Assembly (NCBI GenBank): GCA_016926255.1
Contig: JAFGOY010000073.1
Coordinates: forward strand, 1 to 34,672
Source of the DNA: Anaerolineae bacterium
GTDB lineage: Bacteria > Chloroflexota > Anaerolineae > Aggregatilineales > UBA3940
Reading direction: 5' to 3'
Length of the DNA stretch: 34,672 nucleotides
Position numbers and translations under genes: made by a program. The notes below the pieces were generated by a model, which saw only the letters and a list, made by a program, of their open reading frames with translations, ran no database searches and was not told where the DNA came from. Below, one piece after another: positions 14,435 through 21,858 of this stretch; the first letter of the stretch is position 1; the number at the start of each line of letters is the position of its first letter.

Positions 14435-14461
14435 TGGTTGTCGATCCCTGTCAATGATGTC

Positions 14462-15085
14462 TTAATCTTCGATCACGTAGCCGGTGCGCTCCCACGCCTC
14501 GCGCATTACCGGATTGCGCATCAAATACGCATCGACGATCTGCTTCGGGACATGGTTGGCCGGACAGGAAAAGTTGATGCAGCGCGAGCAGATCGTCCGG
14601 TAGATCAGCACCGAACCGATCACCGTTACCGCCGCCGTCAGCGCCGCGAACAGCCATTCCCCGCCGAGGATCATCAGGAGAAAGGGGTATAGAACCAGTA
14701 TCCCGGCCCCGATCATAAACTGCCACTGTTCGAAGCGGCTCATCGGCTCCGGGTGGTATCGCCAGATTTTCAACACGCCGTGATTGGCAAGGCAGTGGAG
14801 CACAAGGCTGTTCTCCGCGTAATACGGGCAGTGACTGCACAAAATTCGGCTCTCCCATATGAAGAAAAAGAACACCGCATATCCCAGCCATCCCCACAGC
14901 CACAGCCCATACCCGGCGCGGATCACCCCGATGATCGCTGGCACGCCGAACAGCGAAAAGTAGAGATAGAAACGCAGCAGGTCGGCCCAACTGTGGCGGC
15001 AGTTGATCGCCGCCCCGGTCTGGCAGCCTTCGCAGGCACTTTCCGGCTTCCAGGTGCAGAGATTGAAGGGGTTTTTCGGGTCCAT
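14462..15085 (-). CDS. Cysteine-rich polytopic membrane protein
   Basis: 207 residues from ATG 15085 (MDPKNPFNLCTWKPESACEG), chosen because GGAAGGA lies seven bases upstream; the longer frame adds 21 unlikely residues. Four to five hydrophobic segments (LLRFYLYFSLFGVPAIIGVIRAG, LWGWLGYAVFFFFIW, GAGILVLYPFLLMILG, LFAALTAAVTVIGSVLIY) alternate with three Cys clusters: C-x8-C-x2-C-x7-C near the N-terminus, C-x2-C plus C-x3-H in the middle (CSHCPYY, HCLANHG), and CSRCINFSCPANH near the C-terminus. The spacing suggests iron-sulfur or metal sites in a membrane redox protein. I cannot assign a named family. It is co-directional with the hydrolase-like gene downstream. Confidence 0.8.
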   Translation of the reverse strand: MDPKNPFNLCTWKPESACEGCQTGAAINCRHSWADLLRFYLYFSLFGVPAIIGVIRAGYGLWLWGWLGYAVFFFFIWESRILCSHCPYYAENSLVLHCLANHGVLKIWRYHPEPMSRFEQWQFMIGAGILVLYPFLLMILGGEWLFAALTAAVTVIGSVLIYRTICSRCINFSCPANHVPKQIVDAYLMRNPVMREAWERTGYVIED

Positions 15086-15176
15086 GAACAGTCCTTCCGA
15101 GACGAACGGATCAGCGGCTACGCTACCAGCATACCGGCAAGCGGCCAACTGTTCAAGTCAATGGGGGCAGCGATCT

Positions 15177-15203
15177 AAAAAGCCCCCGCATTTCTGCGAG
15201 GGC
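15177..15203 (-). terminator. Terminator of the cold-shock gene
   Basis: On the minus strand GCCCTCGCA (15203-15195) pairs with TGCGGGGGC (15190-15182), with one mismatch, and is followed by TTTTT (15181-15177). Confidence 0.8.
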
Positions 15204-15226
15204 CTTTCCGTGTCTCAGTCTAAAAT

Positions 15227-15439
15227 CTAGATTTTGACGACGTTTGCTGCGGCTGGGCCTTTTTGGCCCTGCTCGACGCTGAACTCGACGCGGTCGTTCT
15301 CGTCGAGGCTTGCGTAGCCATCCATCTGGATAGCTGAGTGATGGACGAAAACGTCCTTGCTACCGTCATCGGGAGCGATGAAGCCGTAGCCCTTGGTGGC
15401 GTTGAACCACTTTACAACACCGGTGATACGTTCTGACAT
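15227..15439 (-). CDS. Cold-shock protein, CspA family
   Basis: 70 residues, exactly one cold-shock domain. It is a small RNA/ssDNA chaperone that melts mRNA structure. RNP1 is KGYGFI (16-21) and RNP2 is VFVHH (30-34); WFN at 11-13 and the ending [10 protein letters not shown] are typical. AAGGAG lies about ten bases before the ATG. A long gene-free leader (15440-15633) with stable hairpins precedes it, as is usual for temperature-regulated csp mRNAs. Confidence 0.97.
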   Translation of the reverse strand: MSERITGVVKWFNATKGYGFIAPDDGSKDVFVHHSAIQMDGYASLDENDRVEFSVEQGQKGPAAANVVKI

Positions 15440-15633
15440 GGGTATTTTTCTCCTTACCCTACAAATATACTGTGTAGCGTGCAGGTAAGGTCCATCAGTG
15501 CCTGCGGTTCATCGCATTTTAGACGAAACCCCAGCAGGTTGCCGGGGTAAGCTTTCTCACTAAAGTCTTTGATCCTGCAATCTACTCTTAACGAGTGTAC
15601 ACTAAGTGTGCAAAGAATGCGAATCGAGATTTT
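15440..15633 (-). promoter_or_regulatory. Structured leader/promoter region of the cold-shock gene
   Basis: On the minus strand it contains, from the promoter side, TTGCAC followed 17 bases later by a weak TAAGAG. The palindrome AGTGTACACT (15594-15603) lies within that spacer. Further down comes a hairpin with CCCC/GGGG outer arms and TGCC/AGCA inner arms (15529-15547, one G-T pair). GCAGG...CCTGC (15481-15505) lies closer to the gene. The CCCC hairpin may instead end the upstream ICMT-like gene. Confidence 0.45.
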
Positions 15634-16188
15634 TCAGTTCGCTGACACTCCCCGCCTGCGCAGCCGGGGAATGAACATCCCGACTTCGCGCATGTAGTCC
15701 CGGTAGTCCTCGCCGAACTTGTCGAGCAGCAGTTTCTCCTCATGCCGGGCGATGAACACGTAGAATGCGACTATCACCAAAAACACGCCCGCCGCCGCCA
15801 GCGAGAGGGCATGGGCCAGGAAACCGACATACACCAGGATCGCCGCCAGGTAAATCGGGTGGCGCACCACGCCGAACACACCGTCGCGAATCACCGCTGG
15901 TTCCGCGCGTTCTTCGCCGAACACTGTCGACAGCCCGCGCCAGGCCAGGAGCCCGGCAAACAACTGTATCGCCGACCCGGCAATGGATCGCACCGCTGAT
16001 GGGATCACATCACGCAGGATTACCGACTGGCGCAGGATAAACGAATCACCGATCCATACGGTCAGAAATATCAGCAGCAGGATCAACTGGCCGATGTCGC
16101 CCAGGCGATGCTCGCCCGCGAGGTCTTCGCGTTCTTCAAACCGACCGTGGTGATGCCCTCGTTTTTTCGCTTCTTGCTGCTCCGTCAT
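15634..16188 (-). CDS. Isoprenylcysteine carboxyl methyltransferase-like (ICMT/PEMT) membrane protein
   Basis: 184 residues. After a charged, His-rich N-terminus (KKRGHHHGRFEERED) come four or five transmembrane helices. The family signature follows: GVFGVVRHPIYLAAIL (cofactor-binding loop with RHP), then ARHEEKLLLDKFGEDYRDYMREV, the C-terminal E-E-x-x-L-x-x-x-F-G-x-x-Y motif. Members of this family in bacteria methylate varied membrane-associated substrates, so none can be named. It is co-directional with the cold-shock gene. A second, divergent member is at 20853-21575. Confidence 0.9.
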   Translation of the reverse strand: MTEQQEAKKRGHHHGRFEEREDLAGEHRLGDIGQLILLLIFLTVWIGDSFILRQSVILRDVIPSAVRSIAGSAIQLFAGLLAWRGLSTVFGEERAEPAVIRDGVFGVVRHPIYLAAILVYVGFLAHALSLAAAGVFLVIVAFYVFIARHEEKLLLDKFGEDYRDYMREVGMFIPRLRRRGVSAN

Positions 16189-16219
16189 TATCCATATCCG
16201 TTTGCTGCTAAAAAGTTGA

Positions 16220-19200
16220 TTACGGTGCCACGAAGGATATCAGCCAATCCTCAAAGGCCGAAAATCCAGGCAGGCCCCCATAGATTGTGTACAGGTTATA
16301 GGTCGACCACGGGCAGGCATCCGGTATCGATCCCCACTGCGTCGTCGAGGCGATCTCCTCACCGGTTTGGGCATCGTAGAGGACGATAGTCATTGATTTG
16401 CGGTAGCGATCAATGGTGCCGGACGGCACGCCGGATTGATAGTAGTACTGGCAGGACTGAACCAGCGCGGATTCCTCGGTCGCACAGGCTGCCAACTGCG
16501 GTGGATGCTCCCGATCGGCTTTCCATTCGTCTGGAATATCACTGGCAAAACCGGAAGACTGCTGCATCACCAGCGGGTGTGGGCCTTCGCCGTCAGGGTC
16601 ATAAGAACCCATGGTAGCTATTCCAACACCATCCCCGCAGATCGATTTTTCAACGAACGGTTCGATGGGGTCCGCCCAGATGAGTTCGATATCGGTGAGG
16701 TCAGCACCGCTGATAGCACTTCTCTCGAACATGGTACCGTCGAGCAGTGCGCCTGAGAGGTCGATACTATACATATCAGCCCCCAGGAAATTGGTATCAA
16801 TCAACGATGAGCCGCTGAATGACGATAAAGTAATCGTTGACCCACTGAAATCGGTACCTGCCAGTGTGGATTGGCTCAGGTCAACACTTTCGAGCTGTGC
16901 CTCCTTCAGTGTGGTCTGGCTCAAATCAGCCGATTGTAGATTGACTCCATTCAACTGGACGCCATTGAGCGATATACCTGAGAGATTGGTCTGGCTGAGG
17001 TCTCCGCCATCGAATACGGCAGATTCCAGGTCTGTGCTGGTGAGGTCCAACCCTGACAGGTTTATTCCCGAAAGCGCAGCTTCGCTCAAGTCCGCATCGG
17101 ACAGATTGGCTTCCCGCAGGTCGATGCTGTTGAGCCGCGCCCCGGTCAGGTCGGCACCGGCAAGGTTTACATCCAACGCCTGTGATTGGGTGTTGAACAC
17201 GAAGATATCGTCGACGAAATCGTCTGATCCGAAGCTGAAAGCTATATACTGGCCCGATTCCGAGGCTGCATAGGTGGTCCAATACGTGTCGCTCATGAGG
17301 AATTGATTCACTTCCCCGGTATCGATGTGGTATATCGCAGCACGGTTGGCTGTATAGTTGTATAACAACAGCGTATCGTTGTCGAGCCACTCCAACGGGA
17401 CGCCGCCACCCTGCTGTTCGTCAATCTGCGCTATGATCTCGAAAGAACCGGTATCCCAGATCACGACACTCTGGCTGATGGTATTTGCGGCCAGCCTATC
17501 GCTCTCAGGTGAGTAAACGATAGCCCCCCATTGTTCTGGCTCGCCGCCGGTTGATCCGAGGTCATCGCCGGAAATCAAATGTACATCCGCGCCGCTTTCG
17601 ATATCCTGTATCTGGATGTCGGTGGTTTCTACCACCATTGCAAGGTGCGAATCGGTTATATCCCAACTGGCGTAACCGATATCGTCTGACAGACTGGTAT
17701 AGTCCCACAGCGGTTCATCCGGGGAGTCTTTCCAGTCCCATACCCTGTAGCCTGTATCTGTCCTTACACCCAGGTAGCGGCTGTCGGGTGACCATATGCT
17801 CCATGGGAATTGATCCATCCCTGGAAATGACAGCGCAACCGGTTCAGCATCGGAGGCGCTGTCGATCAAGAGAACAGTGTCCTGAAACGACTGCAGCATA
17901 ACTACATGCTGATTATCAGGTGCCCAATGAAAATACGTGAACGTGTAGGGATATTCGTCGCTTTCAACCGGGCCGTACGAGCGGATTTTACCATCCGCTG
18001 CATACCATATGGATATCCCTTCTTCGTTAATTCCGGCTATTCTGGTTGCATCGGGTGAACAACTCAGTGAAGAATACAGCGGAATGATTTCCTCACTCAG
18101 CATTTCGCCGGTGCTGATGTCCCACTGCCGGATCATGGTGCCGGGGCCACGTTCGTCGGTTTCATCGACCTCGCTGCCCGTCATCAGGATTTCAGCGCCG
18201 TCGGCGGAACTCCAACTCAGCATGTTTGTGCGGCCAACCTCCGACGACAGGACAAGTGACCCGCTGCCGAGTGTAATCTCGCGTAGATTAGCGCCTTGGA
18301 GGTTGGCACCATACAGCAGCGTTGAAGTCAGGTTCTGACCTTCGAGTATCGCTTTGCTGAGGTCGGCGTTACTCAGGTCTGTGCGAATCAGGGTCAGATC
18401 AGTGAGGTCCATGCCGGACAGGTTCGCACCGGTGAGGTTTGCACCGGTGAGGTTTGCCCTCGACAGCGTCCAGTCACGCAGGTCTTTCCCACTGAGATCA
18501 ACGCCGCTGAGGTTCGCGGCGGCCATGTTTGCACCAGCCAGTTCAACGTCAGATAGATCGAGGCCGGATAGATCGGCTCCCGAGAGGTTCGCGCCCTGAA
18601 GTGATGCGCCTGCTAAGTTCCACCCGGTAAGGTCACGCCCTGCCAGATCGACATCGCCGAGATCGGCCCCGGACAGCGATACCCCATCGAGGACGGTCTT
18701 GAACAGGTTTGCGCCGTGCAGGTTCGCGCCGCTGAGGTTTGAATCGGTCAGGATCAGGTAGGAGAGATCGGCTTCGCTGAGATCGGCGCCCTGCAGTGAT
18801 ATCGCCCCCATGTCCAATCCGTCCGGGCCGCCGTAGTTGAGGTTCGCGCCGTTCAGATCGGCATCAGTCAGATCGGCTCCGGTCAGTTCTATATCACTCA
18901 GGTCCATGCCGCTCAGGTCGACTCCATCCATTTGTGCGCCCGTCAGGTCGGCCCCGGTCAGGGTCGTGTCTGTCAGGTCAAGCCCATTGAGGATAGCATT
19001 CTCCAGGTCGGCATCGCTCAGGTCAGTGCCGGTCAGAACTGCATCACTCAGATCGGCACCACTCAAATCCGCCCCGGTCAGAATGGCGTTTGTGAGATCG
19101 ACTTCACTCAGATTTGCGTCAACCAGCAGGGCATTGGTCAGGTCTTTGTCGCTGAGATCTCGCCCGGAGAGATCGCGGCCCGTCAGGTCTGCGTCGGGTT

Positions 19201-19261
19201 CGTATTGTGTGCCGCAGGCCAGCCAGGCTAAAACCAGGGCCAAGTAATGCCCAAATAACAT
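16220..19261 (-). CDS. Giant pentapeptide-repeat lipoprotein with inserted beta-propeller; N-terminus probably frameshifted
   Basis: 1013 residues. Residues ~24-327 are an unbroken pentapeptide-repeat array (A(D/N)LxG pattern), a right-handed quadrilateral beta-helix. Residues ~330-695 are WD40/propeller-like blades (WSPDSRYLGVRTDTGYRVWDW, YSPESDRLAANTISQSVVIWD). A second pentapeptide array follows (~697-857), then a ~155-residue C-terminal domain with five cysteines. The N-terminus is hydrophobic and ends WLACG, a lipobox-like Cys. The ATG at 19261 has no ribosome site at proper distance. AGGAGG (19286-19281) sits six bases before a different ATG (19274) in another frame, whose product starts MNRKHVIWALLG. 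Removing one G from GGGCC at 19237-19241 would join that start to LVLAWLACGTQYEP and give a classic lipoprotein signal. Confidence 0.9.
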   Translation of the reverse strand: MLFGHYLALVLAWLACGTQYEPDADLTGRDLSGRDLSDKDLTNALLVDANLSEVDLTNAILTGADLSGADLSDAVLTGTDLSDADLENAILNGLDLTDTTLTGADLTGAQMDGVDLSGMDLSDIELTGADLTDADLNGANLNYGGPDGLDMGAISLQGADLSEADLSYLILTDSNLSGANLHGANLFKTVLDGVSLSGADLGDVDLAGRDLTGWNLAGASLQGANLSGADLSGLDLSDVELAGANMAAANLSGVDLSGKDLRDWTLSRANLTGANLTGANLSGMDLTDLTLIRTDLSNADLSKAILEGQNLTSTLLYGANLQGANLREITLGSGSLVLSSEVGRTNMLSWSSADGAEILMTGSEVDETDERGPGTMIRQWDISTGEMLSEEIIPLYSSLSCSPDATRIAGINEEGISIWYAADGKIRSYGPVESDEYPYTFTYFHWAPDNQHVVMLQSFQDTVLLIDSASDAEPVALSFPGMDQFPWSIWSPDSRYLGVRTDTGYRVWDWKDSPDEPLWDYTSLSDDIGYASWDITDSHLAMVVETTDIQIQDIESGADVHLISGDDLGSTGGEPEQWGAIVYSPESDRLAANTISQSVVIWDTGSFEIIAQIDEQQGGGVPLEWLDNDTLLLYNYTANRAAIYHIDTGEVNQFLMSDTYWTTYAASESGQYIAFSFGSDDFVDDIFVFNTQSQALDVNLAGADLTGARLNSIDLREANLSDADLSEAALSGINLSGLDLTSTDLESAVFDGGDLSQTNLSGISLNGVQLNGVNLQSADLSQTTLKEAQLESVDLSQSTLAGTDFSGSTITLSSFSGSSLIDTNFLGADMYSIDLSGALLDGTMFERSAISGADLTDIELIWADPIEPFVEKSICGDGVGIATMGSYDPDGEGPHPLVMQQSSGFASDIPDEWKADREHPPQLAACATEESALVQSCQYYYQSGVPSGTIDRYRKSMTIVLYDAQTGEEIASTTQWGSIPDACPWSTYNLYTIYGGLPGFSAFEDWLISFVAP

Positions 19262-19466
19262 GTTTGCGATTCATGGGGTGCCTCCTGAAAGGGTAATGAC
19301 AACAGCCGCTCTCCAACTCAGGTAGCATACACTGACTCATTTGAAGGGACAAAATCGCTGCCCAACCTGCTCGATTGGCCATTGAGTATTCTTCGACATT
19401 CCTGTAAGATGATAGCAGGGTTTTTCTTCTCTGAACGCACCTTTCCGCCCGGACAGGAGTGCCGCT

Positions 19467-20840
19467 ATGAAAGTCTTTCCTTACCCGTTCGACAACCGCA
19501 AGATCAGCAAGAACGTTGACCAGTGGGTACCGCTGAAGGCCGGGGAGTCTTACATCGCCCTCCTCAATCCCTATCACCCGTTCTCGAAGGCCCATGGCAT
19601 CCTGATCACCTCCCGGCGCGTGGTCGAATTCGAGAAGAGCACCATCGAACATGACCTGCTGTTGAACGATATCGGCCCGGTTATGGTCGAGGTCGAGATC
19701 GACGAGAACAATTACGCGGCGCTCACGTTGAAGATCAACGGCAGCAGCGGGACGCTCGAACAGCGTTTTACCGGCGACGAGTGGAACGCCCTGAATGAGT
19801 TTCTCGATTACCTGGGTAAGGCCGCCGGGAAATCCTACGATGCGGTGGTGAAGGCCGCACTCGAACCGCGCCGCCAGAAATTCCTGGAGACGGTCGATAC
19901 ACCGCTGGCGCAGATGTCGATGACTTCCACCGTCCCTCTGCATTCGGGCGAAACTTACCTCGTCTACCATGCCAACCGGATCGCCGCAGGGACGCTCGAA
20001 TATGCGCTCACCAACAAGCGGCTTGTCGAGTACAACACCGTGACCGGGATCGCCTGGGAAGTGCCGCTCTCGGCTATAAAATCGTGCAACTATGGTGTGA
20101 TGGGCTACCTACAGGTGTTCGATAAGGCCGGGAACAAACGCACGATGTTCGTGGAGAACGTCTATCACTATGAGGCCTTCCGCAGCCTGATCGACGATGC
20201 ACGCCGGGGTCGGCTGGACAAAAAGGAGAAACCGGCCCGGACAGCCGCCGAACTGCCGCCGCTTCACTATCCGCTCGACCTGCTGATGGAATCACGCGGG
20301 TGGATGGAGGGATTCAAGTACGAGGTGTACGACGCCGAAAAGAAGCTCGCCTTCCTCGCCGAGTGCCGGGATAAACAGACAATGTATGTCGCACGCGGCG
20401 ACGTGATCGTCGCGGTCATCCGCATGGTGAAAGATCAGGAACACTACCGCTTCGAAACCGCCGATGGGCAGCCTGCCGGTGAAATCAAGAAGTTGAAGGA
20501 AGGCTTCCTCTCACCGGAAAGCGTGATCATCCTGGATGGGCAGGGGGACTCTGTTGGTACGGTCGACAAGAAGCCGGGGGTCAAGGCGTGGGCAAGCCGG
20601 GCTTATTACCTGCTGTGGGGCGGCCAGCCTGCCCTCGAAATGCACTGCGAATTCCAGCACTTCCGCACCGGCTTCAAGATCGACAAGCTGCGTACCATCC
20701 CGGAGGAGATCGAGCAGATGTTGTTGAACTGCGCCTTTGTGCTGCGCCTGCTTGAGCCGGACATCATGGAAGACCCCATCCGGGGAGTCGTCAAAGACAT
20801 CCGGGGCGATTTCAAGGATTCTGTCGACGGGCTGTTTTGA
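19467..20840 (+). CDS. Protein with two PH-like domains and a tubby/LURP-like C-terminal domain
   Basis: 457 residues, no signal peptide. Two PH-like beta-barrel modules appear in sequence: about 20-110 (LKAGESYIALLNPYHPFSKAHGILITSRRVVEFE) and 155-250 (LHSGETYLVYHANRIAAGTLEYALTNKRLVEYNT). Both show the bacterial PH pattern in which a 'NKR' or 'SRR' turn precedes a strand. The C-terminal ~180 residues (YEVYDAEKKLAFLAECRDKQTMYV, GEIKKLKEGFLSPESVIILDGQGDSVGTVDKK) resemble the tubby-C/scramblase-like (LURP-one) fold, which often contacts membrane lipids. Domain calls rest on pattern resemblance. AGGAG lies eight bases before ATG. It converges with the gene ending at 20853. Confidence 0.72.
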   Translation: MKVFPYPFDNRKISKNVDQWVPLKAGESYIALLNPYHPFSKAHGILITSRRVVEFEKSTIEHDLLLNDIGPVMVEVEIDENNYAALTLKINGSSGTLEQRFTGDEWNALNEFLDYLGKAAGKSYDAVVKAALEPRRQKFLETVDTPLAQMSMTSTVPLHSGETYLVYHANRIAAGTLEYALTNKRLVEYNTVTGIAWEVPLSAIKSCNYGVMGYLQVFDKAGNKRTMFVENVYHYEAFRSLIDDARRGRLDKKEKPARTAAELPPLHYPLDLLMESRGWMEGFKYEVYDAEKKLAFLAECRDKQTMYVARGDVIVAVIRMVKDQEHYRFETADGQPAGEIKKLKEGFLSPESVIILDGQGDSVGTVDKKPGVKAWASRAYYLLWGGQPALEMHCEFQHFRTGFKIDKLRTIPEEIEQMLLNCAFVLRLLEPDIMEDPIRGVVKDIRGDFKDSVDGLF

Positions 20841-20852
20841 TCGGGATACCGG

Positions 20853-21575
20853 TTACCATATTCCCGGAAACAGCCGATACCGCGTCTGCTGAGTGAATGC
20901 CTCGTAGCCTTCTAATTCTGCCCGAAGCGTTCGATCCTCAAGCGCCGTTCGCACGATGAACACAACAGTCGCCAGCACGCAGGGGATCAGCGCCCAATAT
21001 GAGCCAAGCAGGAACCCGGTTGCGAGGTTATAGAAAATCGCTCCCACGTAGCCGGGGTGCCGCACGATCCGGTAAGGCCCGCCCGTATACACGGTCTGGT
21101 TTTCCTGTATCTGCACCGTTGTCGTGAAGTAAGCATTCGAATAGGTCGCCCAGAGAATCAGCACCCAGCCAAGCGCGAAGACCAGCGCCCCGCCGATATG
21201 CAGTCCCAGGCTCATCCCCGGCCCCCAGCCGTTCCGTAAGTCCAACGGCGCGACGATCCAGCCGATCATCCCCAGCAGCGACGCTATCGACAGCACCCAG
21301 CGATCCCACTTCTTCGCATAGGCCCGGATTCCCGTCGAACGTTCCGCCAGCAGCGCCGGGTTGGTCGGGAGGAGCAGCAAAACGTGGACGACCGCAGCGG
21401 CGGCCATCAATCCGATGAACGCCCAGCCCCACAACCAATCCCACCTGCCGCGAAGCAGCATCAGCAGCGCGGCGTAAAAGATAATTCCACCCACCGATTT
21501 GTAGATGTAGGATCGAACGCCCTTCTGGATTTCGGCTTCCGTCAGCACCGATTGTTTGCCTGTTGTCTCAGCCAT
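20853..21575 (-). CDS. Isoprenylcysteine carboxyl methyltransferase-like membrane protein, second copy
   Basis: 240 residues from ATG 21575 (MAETTGKQSVL), with GGGAGGAA six bases upstream; the frame seven codons longer is unlikely. There are five or six transmembrane helices. The signature is YTGGPYRIVRHPGYVGAIFYN, with RHPGY as in ICMT/NnrU-like methyltransferases, then LEDRTLRAELEGYEAFTQQTRYRLFPGIW at the C-terminus, matching E-x-x-L-x-x-x-x-x-G-Y-x-x-(F/Y). The substrate is unknown. It is distinct from the 15634-16188 protein, with a longer N-terminal half. Confidence 0.9.
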   Translation of the reverse strand: MAETTGKQSVLTEAEIQKGVRSYIYKSVGGIIFYAALLMLLRGRWDWLWGWAFIGLMAAAAVVHVLLLLPTNPALLAERSTGIRAYAKKWDRWVLSIASLLGMIGWIVAPLDLRNGWGPGMSLGLHIGGALVFALGWVLILWATYSNAYFTTTVQIQENQTVYTGGPYRIVRHPGYVGAIFYNLATGFLLGSYWALIPCVLATVVFIVRTALEDRTLRAELEGYEAFTQQTRYRLFPGIW

Positions 21576-21858
21576 AATGTTCCTCCCTCTACACAACCTT
21601 GAATGTTATTGTCACCTATCTGCCGGGCAGCCATCCCCACCCGGCGTGGGGACTGATCGAGTGATATACTTTCCAGGTATCAAATCCACGCAAACGGCTT
21701 CACCCGGTTGGAAAAATGTGTATCACTGGTTTATAGTGATGGTAGGCTGTACGATGTGGCGGTATAGTCTGATTGTTGCAAATGTTGTCAGATAACCTGT
21801 TGGTTTTAGGCCATCGTCAATTCCAAACTGAGATGGCTTTTCATCGGGAGTCCTTATT
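21576..21858. other. Intergenic region between divergent ICMT-like and histidine kinase genes
   Basis: 283 bases, no convincing gene. It contains ATCCCCACCCGGCGTGGGGA (21632-21651), a GC hairpin. ATCACT (21722-21727) and AGTGAT (21735-21740) form an inverted repeat enclosing a TATAGT. A second TATAGT at 21763-21768 is a candidate -10. The inverted repeat would suit an operator for the kinase gene. Confidence 0.4.

Noticed and set aside
16220-19261. Plus-strand open frames rich in Arg/Ser opposite the pentapeptide gene
   Set aside because: They are antisense reflections of the regular ADLSG codon pattern.
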